In this document: positions 26,362-35,298 of the stretch, piece by piece
How positions within the stretch are numbered: the first letter of the stretch is position 1
Layout: each line of letters opens with the position of its first letter
Assembly (NCBI RefSeq): GCF_038561965.1
Contig: NZ_CP139348.1
Location: forward strand, 2,914,001-2,978,000
From: Stutzerimonas stutzeri
Lineage (GTDB): Bacteria; Pseudomonadota; Gammaproteobacteria; Pseudomonadales; Pseudomonadaceae
Length of the DNA: 64,000 bases
Reading direction: 5' to 3'
Notes under the pieces: model-generated
What the model was told of the DNA's origin: nothing
What the model saw: the letters and a program-made list of their open reading frames with translations, nothing else
Database searches by the model: none
Translations under genes and position numbers: made by a program

Positions 26362-27801
26362 TCAGTTCCTCTCGCCCAGTTGGTCGCCGTGGTCATGTGG
26401 AAGCGCCTCGTCCGCCGCCGATATCGGCCGCATCGGAGTGCGCGCCTCGCCAGGACCGCCAGCCCCCTTTTCGCGGCCTTCGCTGGCTACCGGGCCCTTC
26501 TTCACCAGCCGCAGGACGTACACCATGCCTACTCCGAACACAGCGAAGTAGACGAGCACGAACATGGCCAGCGTCAGCCCCAGCTGCCCGGCGCCATGAT
26601 TGGATACGGCATCGGCGGTGCGCATCAGGCCGTAGATTACCCATGGCTGCCGGCCGATTTCGGTGGTGTACCAACCGGCCAGAATGGCAATCAGCCCGGA
26701 CGGCCCCATCAACAGAACCAGCCGCAGGAACGGCCGCGAGCTGTACAGGCGGTCCCCGCGCCGCAGCAGCAGGCTCCAGATGCCTGTGACAATCATCAGC
26801 AGGCCGAGCGCGACCATGATGCGGAATGTCCAGAACACGATCGTCGAATTCGGTCGATCCTCAGGGGGGAAGTCCTTCAGTGCGGGAATCGGTTCGGTCA
26901 GGCTGTGCTTGAGAATCAGGCTCGCCAGGTAGGGAATCTCGATCTTGTAGCGTGTTTCTTCGGCCTCCATATCCGGCCAGCCAAACAACAGCAGCGGGGT
27001 CGGACCACCTTCGGAATTATCCCAATGTCCCTCCATCGCCGCGATTTTCGCTGGCTGGTATTCGAGGGTGTTCAGCCCGTGAAAGTCGCCGATCACGGCC
27101 TGTACCGGCGCTACCAGCAGCGCCATCCACATCGCCATCGAAAGCATCTTGCGGATCGCCGGGGTGTCCTTGCCGCGCAGCAGATGCCAGGCTGCCGAGG
27201 ACCCTACGAAGAACGCCGTGGCGAGGAAGGCCGCGACGGCCATGTGCGTCAGGCGATAAGGAAACGAGGGATTGAAGATGATCGCGAACCAGTCCACCGG
27301 CACCACGATACCGTCGATGATCTCGTGACCCTGCGGAGTGTGCATCCAGCTGTTGGATGCAAGAATCCAGAAGGTCGAAATCAGCGTGCCAACCGCTACC
27401 ATCAACGTCGAGAAGAAGTGCAATCGCTCACCGACGCGGTTCCAGCCGAACAGCATTACGCCGAGGAAGCCCGCCTCCAGGAAGAACGCGGTCAGTACCT
27501 CATAGGCAAGCAGCGGCCCTGTGACGCTGCCGGCGAATTCGGAATAGGCGCTCCAGTTGGTACCGAACTGGTACGCCATGACGATTCCCGATACCACGCC
27601 CATACCGAAATTGACCGCGAATATCTTCAGCCAGAAGTGGTACAGGTCACGATAGACCTCCTTCCGGGTCTTCAACCACAGTGCTTCGAGTACCGCTAGA
27701 AAACTGGCCAAACCGATGGTGATGGCCGGGAAAATGATGTGAAAGCTAATCGTGAAAGCGAACTGGATTCGCGCAAGCTCTAGTGCTTCCAATCCGAACA
27801 T
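26362..27801 (-). CDS. cioA: Cyanide-insensitive quinol oxidase subunit I (CydA type)
   Basis: Membrane protein of 479 residues with the heme ligands expected of CydA (His in FAFTISFHIIFPA near residue 20; GWYTTEIGRQPWVIYG near the C-terminal third). The periplasmic Q-loop is short, as in the cyanide-insensitive (CIO) class. The ATG at 27801 has GAGGAG about six bases upstream; the frame continues to 28101 but without family similarity. CIO supports respiration when cyanide or other heme-copper oxidase inhibitors are present. No clear Anr box was found upstream. Confidence 0.95.
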   Translation of the reverse strand: MFGLEALELARIQFAFTISFHIIFPAITIGLASFLAVLEALWLKTRKEVYRDLYHFWLKIFAVNFGMGVVSGIVMAYQFGTNWSAYSEFAGSVTGPLLAYEVLTAFFLEAGFLGVMLFGWNRVGERLHFFSTLMVAVGTLISTFWILASNSWMHTPQGHEIIDGIVVPVDWFAIIFNPSFPYRLTHMAVAAFLATAFFVGSSAAWHLLRGKDTPAIRKMLSMAMWMALLVAPVQAVIGDFHGLNTLEYQPAKIAAMEGHWDNSEGGPTPLLLFGWPDMEAEETRYKIEIPYLASLILKHSLTEPIPALKDFPPEDRPNSTIVFWTFRIMVALGLLMIVTGIWSLLLRRGDRLYSSRPFLRLVLLMGPSGLIAILAGWYTTEIGRQPWVIYGLMRTADAVSNHGAGQLGLTLAMFVLVYFAVFGVGMVYVLRLVKKGPVASEGREKGAGGPGEARTPMRPISAADEALPHDHGDQLGERN

Positions 27802-27996
27802 GGGCAACTCCTCGTCGTATGACCGCCCGCCTCGTCTATGACGGCGGATACAGGCTCCAGCACAAATGACAGCAGAACGCGCCAAGGGTGCAGGGCGATC
27901 GCCGCGCCAAGTCGTCGCGCCTGGATCGACGGTCGAACTGACAGCGCGCCCCAGGTCTATGCTGGGCATAGCCGCGTCAGCCCAGGAGTACTGCAG

Positions 27997-29040
27997 GTGC
28001 AGATCCGTTCCTTCATTCCGCCGTACATACTTGACCGCATCATCGGCCACGGCTCGCCCTATCAGCGTGGGTGTGCCCGACAAACGCTCGATCACGTTCA
28101 CAGCCTACTGCCGAACCCCGGCCCGCCTCGCCCAACGGCAATCGCCGAGCTTGGCGAACTGCGCACGCCGGGCCATCCACAGCGGCGCATCCATGATGCC
28201 GAACAGCGTATGCAACTGCCCGGTACGCCACGGCGCCGCGAAGGCCAGCCGGTCAGCGGCGATGCGGCCGTCGACGAGGCATATGACGCGCTTGGCGCGA
28301 CCTATGCGTTTTTCTGGCAGGTACTGCAACGCGACTCGATCGATGATCTGGGCATGCCGTTGATCGGCACCGTGCACTACGGCCAGGGCTACGAGAATGC
28401 CTTCTGGAACGGTGAGCAGATGGTATTCGGTGATGGCGACGGCGAGCTGTTTCAGCGCTTCACCCGCTCGCTGGATGTGGTCGCACATGAACTGGCACAC
28501 GGCGTAATCGAAAGCGAGGCCGGGCTGGTCTACTTCAATCAGCCCGGCGCGCTGAACGAATCCATCTCGGATGTGTTCGGTGTCCTGACCAAACAGCACG
28601 CACTCGGACAGACAGCCGCCGAGGCGGACTGGCTGGTCGGCGCCGAATTGCTCACGGAGAAAGTCCAGGGCGTGGCGCTGCGCTCCATGGCAAATCCCGG
28701 TACCGCTTATGACGATCCACTGCTCGGCCGTGATCCGCAGCCGGCGCACATGCGCGACTTCATCGAAACTCGCGAGGACAACGGCGGCGTGCACCTCAAC
28801 TCGGGCATTCCCAACCGCGCGTTCTATCTCGTCGCCACTGCCCTGGGCGGCTATGCCTGGGAACAGGCCGGGCGAATCTGGTGCGCCACTGTCTGTGATC
28901 CGCAACTGCCGAACGATGCCGACTTCGTGACGTTTGCCAGTGCCACGCTGGCCCATGCCGCGAAGTTGTTCGGCCACCTGTCACCACAGGTCCAGGCGCT
29001 ATACGAGGCGTGGTCGTCGGTGGGCATTACGCCACGCTAA
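27997..29040 (+). CDS. Protealysin-like M4 metalloprotease
   Basis: Protein of 347 residues from a GTG at 27997, chosen because AGGAG lies eight bases upstream and the product then begins with the protealysin-type short propeptide (FIPPYILDRI ... CARQTL). An in-frame ATG at 27838 adds 53 unrelated residues. Zinc ligands are intact: HELAH in DVVAHELAHGVIESE, and the downstream Glu in GALNESISDVFG; the catalytic His region reads GGVHLNSGIPNRAFY. No classical signal peptide is present, as in protealysins. The emfourin-like inhibitor gene follows after nine bases. It diverges from cioA. Confidence 0.9.
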   Translation: MQIRSFIPPYILDRIIGHGSPYQRGCARQTLDHVHSLLPNPGPPRPTAIAELGELRTPGHPQRRIHDAEQRMQLPGTPRRREGQPVSGDAAVDEAYDALGATYAFFWQVLQRDSIDDLGMPLIGTVHYGQGYENAFWNGEQMVFGDGDGELFQRFTRSLDVVAHELAHGVIESEAGLVYFNQPGALNESISDVFGVLTKQHALGQTAAEADWLVGAELLTEKVQGVALRSMANPGTAYDDPLLGRDPQPAHMRDFIETREDNGGVHLNSGIPNRAFYLVATALGGYAWEQAGRIWCATVCDPQLPNDADFVTFASATLAHAAKLFGHLSPQVQALYEAWSSVGITPR

Positions 29041-29049
29041 GGAGGCAGC

Positions 29050-29382
29050 ATGAAAATGCCAGCAATCGGTCAGGATGCGTCCCTGCGCGTATCGCGTCAG
29101 GGCGGCGTCGTCGCGGCGCCTGGCCTGAAGCGAACGCGGCAGATCGAATTCGCCGATTGCGACGCGGCCCAGCGCCAAGGGCTCTGCTCGGTGCTTGAGC
29201 AGTGCCTGCCGGTTGCCAGCAAGAATGTCGGCCAGGGTGACCGGCGTTTTTTCACGGTCGAAGTGCACTATCGCCGCGAGAATAGCGATGCCGAGTTGAT
29301 CCTGCAGATCGCCGAGGAGCGTGCCCCGCAGGAATTACTGCAGCTCTGGCAGGACGGCGCCATTCCTGGCAGCTCGACCTAA
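29050..29382 (+). CDS. Emfourin-like protealysin inhibitor
   Basis: Protein of 110 residues starting MKMPAIGQDASLRVSRQGGV, nine bases after the protease stop, with GGAGG about six bases before the ATG. Small proteins encoded directly after protealysin-type genes form the emfourin family, whose founding member binds and blocks the protease. The RVSRQGGVVAAPGLKR start and the FTVEVHYRRENSDAELIL strand pattern fit that family as I remember it. The assignment rests mainly on gene context and size. Confidence 0.78.
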   Translation: MKMPAIGQDASLRVSRQGGVVAAPGLKRTRQIEFADCDAAQRQGLCSVLEQCLPVASKNVGQGDRRFFTVEVHYRRENSDAELILQIAEERAPQELLQLWQDGAIPGSST

Positions 29383-29385
29383 ACG

Positions 29386-31515
29386 TTAAAACTGAACAAC
29401 CCCACCTGCAGCGAGCAAAGCAGTGAGCTGCGCCGCCGGTAGCGGCCGCGACAGCAGGTAACCCTGGAATTCGTCGCAGCCGTTGCGGCAAAGAAAGTCG
29501 AACTGCGCGGCATTCTCAACACCTTCGGCGACCACCGTCTTGTGCAAGCTCTTGCCCAGGGAAATGGCGGCGCAAGCAATCATCGCCACCTCCTCCTCCT
29601 GTTCGAGCCCGGTAACCAGCGAACGGTCGATCTTGATGATGTCCAGCGGGAAGCGCCGCAGATAACTGAGCGCCGAGTAGCCCGTGCCGAAATCATCCAT
29701 GGCCAGTCGAAAACCCCGTGCCTTGAATTCGGCGAGAATCGAGACTGCGCGCGTACCGTCACCGAGGAACACGGTCTCGGTGATCTCCAGCTCGACGTGA
29801 TTCGCAGGCAGGCCTTCGTCTTCCAGCACTGCACAAACGCGATCCACCACATCATCACCAAGAAACAGCAGCGGTGAAAGATTCACCGCCATCATTAGCG
29901 GAACAGCCCGCCCCAGGTTCCACTGGCGGGCGTCGCTGAAAGCCCGGCGTAGCACGGCCAGCGTCAGCGGCATGATCAGGCCACTCTCCTCCGCCACCGG
30001 AATGAATCGATCCGGCCCGATCACACCCAGCTCCGTGTGGGTCCAGCGAGCCAGTGCCTCGACTCCGACGATCCGCCGCGAGGCATCGACCTTTGGCTGG
30101 TAGTGCACCGAAAACTCATCGCGTTCCAGCGCAACGCGCATCGCCGCTTCGAGGTTCAGGCGCTCGTCAGCGATCCGGTTGAGGTCATGGGTAAAGAACT
30201 GGAAATTGTTGCGCCCGCGTTTTTTTGCGGCGTACATGGCGATGTCGGCATGCTTGAGCAATGTTTGCGCGTCCTCGCCGTCACCCGGGAACATTGCTAC
30301 GCCGAGGCTCGCACCGACCTGAAACTCGCGACCAGCCAGCGTGACCGGCCGCCGGATCTCGTTCAGCACCCGTTCCAACAGCGAAATGACGGTACTGATG
30401 CGGTAGTGATCACTGAGCACCAGCACGAACTCGTCACCACCGACCCGTGAGACGGTGTCGGAGCCGCGCAGGCTGCCGGCTAGCCGGGCTGCGATGCTCT
30501 TGAGCAGCTCGTCGCCAGCAACATGACCGAGGCCGTCGTTGATGAACTTGAAATTGTCCAGATCAATGAACACCAGGGTCAGGTAGTAACCCAGACGTGC
30601 CGCACGCGCGAGCCCCTGGTCGATACGGTCATTGAGCAGGATGCGATTGGGCAGGCCGGTCAGCAGATCATGGTTGGCCTGGCGCTCGAGCTGCTGCTGA
30701 TAATGCTTGCGCTCGGAAATATCCTGCACGGTGCCTTCATAGCAGATGAATTCGCCATTGGCGCCACGCACCACGTGCGCGTTTTCGGATATCCAGATAC
30801 GTGTGCCGTCCCGGCGATACACCTCGGACTCGAAGTTGAGCACCTCGCCCTGCTGCTCCATCAGCTGACAGAACACCTCACGACGTCCGCTCTCGATATA
30901 CAGGCGATGCTCTATATCAGCCAGATCGGCCACCAGTTCGGCGGCGCTGTGGTAGCCGTATATACGCGCAAGGGCAGGATTGGCCGCCAGGTATCGACCC
31001 TCACGGGTCGACTGGAAAATACCCTCGGAGGCATTCTCGAAAATGCTGCGATAGCGCAGTTCGGCCTCTTCCAATGCATCGAGCACCGCTCGTTGCGCGG
31101 TGATGTCCTCGATGAAGCCTTCCACAACGACCTCGCCCTGCTCGTCCGGCACCGCGACGCCGCGCTCGATAACCCATTTGAGGATTCCCGAGGCAGTACG
31201 AATTCGGTAATGCACAGAAAAGCGCCCTGCGGCCGCAACAGCCTGCTCGATGCAACGTCGCACACGCAGCCGGTCATCTGGGTGAGTGATCCGCTCCCAG
31301 GAAACGTTCGTTTCGTCGACCAACTCTGCAGCGCTGTAGCCGCAAAGCCCCAGCGCTCCCTGACTGACAAAGATCATCGTCCATGACGCATCGTTGCGGC
31401 AGCGGTAAGCCATGCCTTCGAGGTTATTGACCAGCGTGTCGAGTACGCGAGGTCGGTCCAGTACTTCGCAGGAGAGCAGACTGCTCGGAACGTTGGCAGA
31501 AGAATCAAGAGTCAT
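29386..31515 (-). CDS. PAS-PAS-GGDEF-EAL cyclic-di-GMP turnover protein
   Basis: Protein of 709 residues with two PAS domains (about 25-145 and 150-270), a GGDEF domain with the motif intact at 359-363 and an I-site RGSD at 350-353, and an EAL domain with EAL at 486-488, DDFGTGYSAL and KIDRSLV. Both active sites look complete, so it could make or degrade c-di-GMP. No membrane segment is seen, so the PAS domains probably sense a cytoplasmic signal. The ATG at 31515 falls inside the first unit of an octanucleotide tandem repeat, and no Shine-Dalgarno sequence is present before it. It converges with the emfourin gene, three bases apart. Confidence 0.93.
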   Translation of the reverse strand: MTLDSSANVPSSLLSCEVLDRPRVLDTLVNNLEGMAYRCRNDASWTMIFVSQGALGLCGYSAAELVDETNVSWERITHPDDRLRVRRCIEQAVAAAGRFSVHYRIRTASGILKWVIERGVAVPDEQGEVVVEGFIEDITAQRAVLDALEEAELRYRSIFENASEGIFQSTREGRYLAANPALARIYGYHSAAELVADLADIEHRLYIESGRREVFCQLMEQQGEVLNFESEVYRRDGTRIWISENAHVVRGANGEFICYEGTVQDISERKHYQQQLERQANHDLLTGLPNRILLNDRIDQGLARAARLGYYLTLVFIDLDNFKFINDGLGHVAGDELLKSIAARLAGSLRGSDTVSRVGGDEFVLVLSDHYRISTVISLLERVLNEIRRPVTLAGREFQVGASLGVAMFPGDGEDAQTLLKHADIAMYAAKKRGRNNFQFFTHDLNRIADERLNLEAAMRVALERDEFSVHYQPKVDASRRIVGVEALARWTHTELGVIGPDRFIPVAEESGLIMPLTLAVLRRAFSDARQWNLGRAVPLMMAVNLSPLLFLGDDVVDRVCAVLEDEGLPANHVELEITETVFLGDGTRAVSILAEFKARGFRLAMDDFGTGYSALSYLRRFPLDIIKIDRSLVTGLEQEEEVAMIACAAISLGKSLHKTVVAEGVENAAQFDFLCRNGCDEFQGYLLSRPLPAAQLTALLAAGGVVQF

Positions 31516-31587
31516 TGGGTCATTGGGTCATTGGGTCATTGGGTCATTGGGTCATTGGGTCATTGGGTCATTGGGTCATTGGGTCAT
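31512..31587. repeat. Octanucleotide tandem repeat, 9.5 copies of TCATTGGG
   Basis: Nine exact copies of TCATTGGG run from 31512 to 31583, followed by a half copy TCAT (31584-31587). On the minus strand the unit is CCCAATGA, so every copy contains ATG, and the ATG nearest the coding region is the start codon of the PAS-PAS-GGDEF-EAL gene. Every upstream ATG is closed after three codons (ATG ACC CAA TGA). Perfect copies of a unit not divisible by three are typical of slippage-prone phase-variation tracts. Confidence 0.97.
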
Positions 31588-31835
31588 GCTTGCTGTGTAG
31601 TCCCCACTCGTCTATCGGAACGGAGCTCAGCCCCGAACACAGAATGAAAGAGCAGAAAGGAGGCAGAAAGCCATTGCCGAGCAAGAAGCGCTCCACCCGC
31701 ATCACCAGCGTATTCGTGCGTTGCGAACGGCCTCGATTTCTATAACGCCCCACAAAGGCGCATCCACCAGTAAGCGACTCAAATCATGCGTCAATTTGGT
31801 GCCAGGACGATTTCGACTGCACCGAGACTGACGGG
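31588..31835. other. Intergenic region between the octamer repeat and the MFS gene
   Basis: 248 bases without a convincing gene. It must hold the promoter of the PAS-GGDEF-EAL gene if this is transcribed from its own start. A 33-codon frame (31644-31745, plus strand) lacks a ribosome binding site and was not called. Confidence 0.6.
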
Positions 31836-33062
31836 TCACTGCTTCCCACGTGTCGCTACTGGCGCATCGGCCGCTCGCCTTGCCGACGCACCGCGGTCAA
31901 GCGCAGCGCGCAAAAATAGTGCGCTTACCCAGGCGGCTATCGCCGCGATCAGTACGACTACTCCAGCAGCGCTCCAGCCAAACGCCTCGGTCACGCCCCC
32001 GACCACGACCGGGCCGAGAAGCTGGCCAAGGCTGCTTCCCTGCATGATCAGGCCGACTGCGATGGGCACAAGCGTCGCTTCACGTGCCGCCATAGGCGCA
32101 GAGGCCAGCAAGGTCGCTGGGATCAACCCGCCCACCGTGGAAAACAGCAGACACAGCAGGAAGGTAATTGACGCATCGAACAGGCCGAGGAAAATGCCTA
32201 GCCCCGAGAGCCCCATGACACCGCTGGCGAAAAGCAGCAGGGAGCTACGCCCGGCACCGCGGGCCATCAGATACCCCGCGCCAAGATTACCGCCAGCATT
32301 GGCGACGCTTGCCAGCGCACTTAACTGGCCTGCGCCGCGGTAGGTGATGTCCATACGCTCCATCAGTAGAACCGGTAGAAAGCTGAACAATGCGAAGAAC
32401 ATCAGGCTGTACAACGCGAAAACAATTGCCAGCAAAGCGGTGGCTCTAGAGCGGATCACCCACCAAATACCATCGAGTACTTGCCGCGGCAAACCGAGCG
32501 AGTCGTCTTGAGGGATGCAGACCACAACAAGCGCTGCGGCGAGCGCGGCCAGTGCAGAACTCGTCCACCAGAGCCATTGCCATCCTGAAAAAAATGGCCC
32601 GGCGAGCATGACGAGCGCCATCCCGCACGGCATGAAACAGCTCCAGAGCGAGAATGCCTTGTCCCGCTCCACACCGGTCATCAGCCGCTCGAGTATCGCC
32701 GGACCAGCGACGATGATCAGCAGGAATCCCAGCCCTTCCAGCAATCTGGACGCCAACAGGATGGCGAACGAAGGCGCAACGCTGCCCGCGGCTCCGGCGA
32801 GCGCCGTGATGCCCAGCCCGAGCAGCATGGTTCGTCGGCCGCCGACTGCCACCACCACCGCACCGGCGGGTGCACCACCCAGCAGACCGAGCAGCGCAAA
32901 TATGCCGGTCAGCCAGCCAGCTTGGCCGAGACTCACATCTAAGCCCGTCTGCAGCAACGGTGTGGCGATGGCAGCCTTGCCCAGATGTAACGCCGCAACG
33001 ATGCCGCAACCCAGAATGACCCAGACGACCAGCTGCCGCGGCGCAACGGGCACGGCGCTCAC
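31836..33062 (-). CDS. MFS transporter (CynX/NimT-like)
   Basis: Inner-membrane protein of 408 residues with about twelve hydrophobic helices. The loop between helices 2 and 3 (AVGGRRTMLLGLGITALAG) resembles the MFS motif A in position and basic content. The start codon overlaps the wrbA stop in an ATGA junction, so the two genes are coupled. The substrate is unknown; the quinone reductase partner and the divergent LysR gene suggest a response to a toxic organic compound. Confidence 0.85.
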   Translation of the reverse strand: MSAVPVAPRQLVVWVILGCGIVAALHLGKAAIATPLLQTGLDVSLGQAGWLTGIFALLGLLGGAPAGAVVVAVGGRRTMLLGLGITALAGAAGSVAPSFAILLASRLLEGLGFLLIIVAGPAILERLMTGVERDKAFSLWSCFMPCGMALVMLAGPFFSGWQWLWWTSSALAALAAALVVVCIPQDDSLGLPRQVLDGIWWVIRSRATALLAIVFALYSLMFFALFSFLPVLLMERMDITYRGAGQLSALASVANAGGNLGAGYLMARGAGRSSLLLFASGVMGLSGLGIFLGLFDASITFLLCLLFSTVGGLIPATLLASAPMAAREATLVPIAVGLIMQGSSLGQLLGPVVVGGVTEAFGWSAAGVVVLIAAIAAWVSALFLRAALDRGASARRAADAPVATRGKQ

Positions 33063-33685
33063 AGAGGTGTCCCGACCGAATGCGCCACCAAGGCAGCGGC
33101 CACGCGCGCGACATGTGCGCCCTGGAAGCGTGCGCCCTGCAGCTCGTTCTCGCTCGGCTGGCGGTCACCGCCGCTGCCATCATCGGCGAGTGTCGAAGCG
33201 CCATAGGGCGTCCCCCCGGTAATGGCATCCATCCGCAGCTGGCCCTTGAAGCTGTAAGGCAGCCCGACCACGACCATGCCCAGGTGAAGCAGCACCGTAT
33301 GCGTCGCCAGAATCGTGCTTTCCTGGCCGCCGTGCTGGCTGCCGGTCGATGTAAAGACGCTGCCCACCTTGCCGACCAGTTTGTCCTCGGCCCATAGCCC
33401 GCCACATCGGTCGAGGAAATTCTTCATCTGCGCGGCCATGTTGCCGAAACGGGTCGGCGTGCCGATCACGATGGCGTCGTGATTCGGCAGTTCCGCCACA
33501 GTTGCCGTCTCCGCAGGCTGGACCACCTTGTACCCCGCGTTTTGCGCGACTTCTTGCGGAACGAGCTCGGGTACCCGCTTGACGGCTGCCCGCGCGCCGG
33601 CCTCGCGAGCGCCCTCGGCGATGGCATGGGCAAGCGCCTCGACGTGCCCATAGGACGAGTAATAGAGCACCAGTACGTTCGTCAT
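33059..33685 (-). CDS. wrbA: WrbA-type NAD(P)H:quinone oxidoreductase
   Basis: Flavodoxin-like protein of 208 residues. The FMN phosphate loop YYSSYGHVEALA (residues ~8-19), the GTPTRFGNMAAQMKNFLD segment and FTSTGSQHGGQEST loop are hallmarks of WrbA. It reduces quinones by two electrons and so avoids semiquinone radicals. It is the first gene of a two-gene operon with the MFS pump and faces a LysR gene 101 bases away. Confidence 0.95.
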   Translation of the reverse strand: MTNVLVLYYSSYGHVEALAHAIAEGAREAGARAAVKRVPELVPQEVAQNAGYKVVQPAETATVAELPNHDAIVIGTPTRFGNMAAQMKNFLDRCGGLWAEDKLVGKVGSVFTSTGSQHGGQESTILATHTVLLHLGMVVVGLPYSFKGQLRMDAITGGTPYGASTLADDGSGGDRQPSENELQGARFQGAHVARVAAALVAHSVGTPL

Positions 33686-33786
33686 TGCTGCAGTCCTCCG
33701 ATGGCGTTGACTGAAGCAAGGCTAATGACTACAAACGCTCTCGCAGAGTGATTAAATTTCGATCAACTCGATCTATGGAGCAGATC

Positions 33787-34695
33787 ATGCTCGACGGAAT
33801 GACACTGGATCAGATTCGTACGTTTGTGACCGTGGCCGAAAGCGGCAGCTTTCGATCCGGTGCCGCCCGACTTCTGCGCGTGCAGTCCGCTATTAGCCAT
33901 GCAATCGCGAATCTGGAATCGGAACTTGGCCTGCAGCTGTTCGATCGCAGCGGCTATCGTCCTGTGCTCACACCAGAGGGCCAGGCCTTGCTGGCCCATG
34001 CGCGTGACATCCTGCTGCGCGCTGATGCCATGCGCGCCCGTGCTCGCGCGCTGGGTGCCGGTGTCGAGCTGGAACTGGCCCTAGTGGTGGACACCCTGTT
34101 TCCCATCGAATCGGTGGCGCAGGCAATCACCCGGATCAGCCTCGAGTTTCCCTCCACCAGCTTTCGTCTGGGCTCACAACCTCTGGGTGGACCTATCGCA
34201 GCGCTGGATGAAAAGCGCTGCACGCTCGCAATCATCGTCGGCGAGGATTTTCGAAACCCTCGGGTGGCGCTGGAAGCCATCGGCTCGATCCGGCAGATCG
34301 CTGTCGTAAGCAGTGATCATCCGCTGGCCGAACTCGGCAGCCGCGCACCGCTCGGCTTGCCGGATCTCGCCGGCTATCAGCAGGTGGTGTTGATCGATCC
34401 TACTTCACTCTCAGAAGGTCGCTCATTCGGCGTCCTGTTCCCCTTCACCTGCCGAGTGAACACCCAGGAAGCAAAGGTGGCGCTCATCCGCGCCGGGCTC
34501 GGCTGGGGACGGCTACCGGTATGGCAGATTCAGGACGATCTGGATTCAGGGCGGCTAACGCGCGTTGCCATTCCTGATCTCGGCAGGAACAGTGAGGTGC
34601 AATCCGAGGCATATCTGGCTCACCGCCTGGATGAGCCGCTTGGGCCTGTCGCGCAAGCCTTTCGCCGGGCACTGCTCAAGCAAACCACGTCCTAG
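33787..34695 (+). CDS. LysR-family transcriptional regulator
   Basis: Protein of 302 residues with the N-terminal winged helix (FVTVAESGSFRSGAARLLRV, then QSAISHAIANLESELGLQLF) and a periplasmic-binding-type effector domain. I chose ATG 33787 because GGAG lies six bases upstream and the length becomes typical; in-frame starts at 33748, 33775 and 33799 are alternatives. It is divergent from wrbA-MFS and so is the obvious regulator of that operon. Its inducer is unknown. Confidence 0.92.
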   Translation: MLDGMTLDQIRTFVTVAESGSFRSGAARLLRVQSAISHAIANLESELGLQLFDRSGYRPVLTPEGQALLAHARDILLRADAMRARARALGAGVELELALVVDTLFPIESVAQAITRISLEFPSTSFRLGSQPLGGPIAALDEKRCTLAIIVGEDFRNPRVALEAIGSIRQIAVVSSDHPLAELGSRAPLGLPDLAGYQQVVLIDPTSLSEGRSFGVLFPFTCRVNTQEAKVALIRAGLGWGRLPVWQIQDDLDSGRLTRVAIPDLGRNSEVQSEAYLAHRLDEPLGPVAQAFRRALLKQTTS

Positions 34696-34726
34696 ACTCA
34701 CAAACAGGTTCGCGGCCGCTGATGTA

Positions 34727-34745
34727 CGGGCCCATTCAAGGCCCG
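34727..34745. terminator. Short hairpin after the LysR gene
   Basis: CGGGCC (34727-34732) and GGCCCG (34740-34745) pair around a 7-base loop between two convergent genes. No T-run follows; a terminator role is only likely from position. Confidence 0.35.
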
Positions 34746-34818
34746 AAGTCGATGCCGCCAAGCCATCACCGCAGGGGGAGTACGACTCGCCTCGACCGCG
34801 AAAATGCTACGACGCAGG

Positions 34819-35298
34819 TCAACTCGCCAGGGCTGCTTTGATCGTCGCAATGTCGATTTTCTTCATCTGCATCATTGCATCGAAGGCACGCTTGGCGGCG
34901 GCCCGATCAGGATCGGCCAACGCCTGCGTCAGGGCGCGCGGGGTAATCTGCCAGGACACACCCCACTTGTCCTTGCACCAACCACAGGCGCTTTCCTCAC
35001 CGCCGTTGTCGACGATTGCATGCCACAAGCGGTCCGTTTCGGCCTGGTCATCGGTAGCCACCTGAAACGAGAAGGACTCGCTCTGCTTGAACGCTGACCC
35101 GCCGTTCAACCCAAGGCAAGGAATACCCAAGACGGTGAATGCGACAGTCAAGACGTCGCCCTGCTTGCCCGCCGGATAGTCGCCAGGCGCATGAAGGACA
35201 GCGCCCACAGCGCTGTCCGGGAAGGTTTCGGCGTAGAACGTCGCTGCATCGAGCGCGGCACTGTCGTACCACAGACAAATGGTGCTCTTGCTGATCAT
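34819..35298 (-). CDS. VOC-superfamily (PhnB/3-demethylubiquinone-methyltransferase-like) protein
   Basis: Protein of 159 residues from the ATG at 35298, which has GGAG about eight bases upstream; the longer frame to 35445 has none. It shows the family pattern ICLWYDSAALDAATFYAETFPDS at the start, GGEESACGWCKDKWGVSWQITP in the second half and the C-terminal AFDAMMQMKKIDIATIKAA. Members are glyoxalase-fold proteins of mostly unproven function. It converges with the LysR gene. Confidence 0.9.
   Translation of the reverse strand: MISKSTICLWYDSAALDAATFYAETFPDSAVGAVLHAPGDYPAGKQGDVLTVAFTVLGIPCLGLNGGSAFKQSESFSFQVATDDQAETDRLWHAIVDNGGEESACGWCKDKWGVSWQITPRALTQALADPDRAAAKRAFDAMMQMKKIDIATIKAALAS

Noticed and set aside
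27802..28101. N-terminal extension of cioA to 28101
   Set aside because: The added 100 residues have no membrane or family character, and the ATG at 27801 has a strong ribosome binding site.
31512..31587. Octamer repeat as a CRISPR array
   Set aside because: The unit is 8 bases with no unique spacers, and no cas gene is near.
31625..31640. A 16-base sequence (GCTCAGCCCCGAACAC) shared with 36646-36661
   Set aside because: In G+C-rich DNA of this length one such match is expected about by chance, and the flanks differ.
31412..31745. Frames encoding the repeated octapeptide SLGHWVIG on the plus strand
   Set aside because: All three plus frames of the octamer repeat are free of stops, so the frames arise from the repeat itself and not from selection for a protein.
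31644..31745. A 33-codon basic frame after the octamer repeat
   Set aside because: No ribosome binding site and no recognised pattern; retained only as intergenic DNA.
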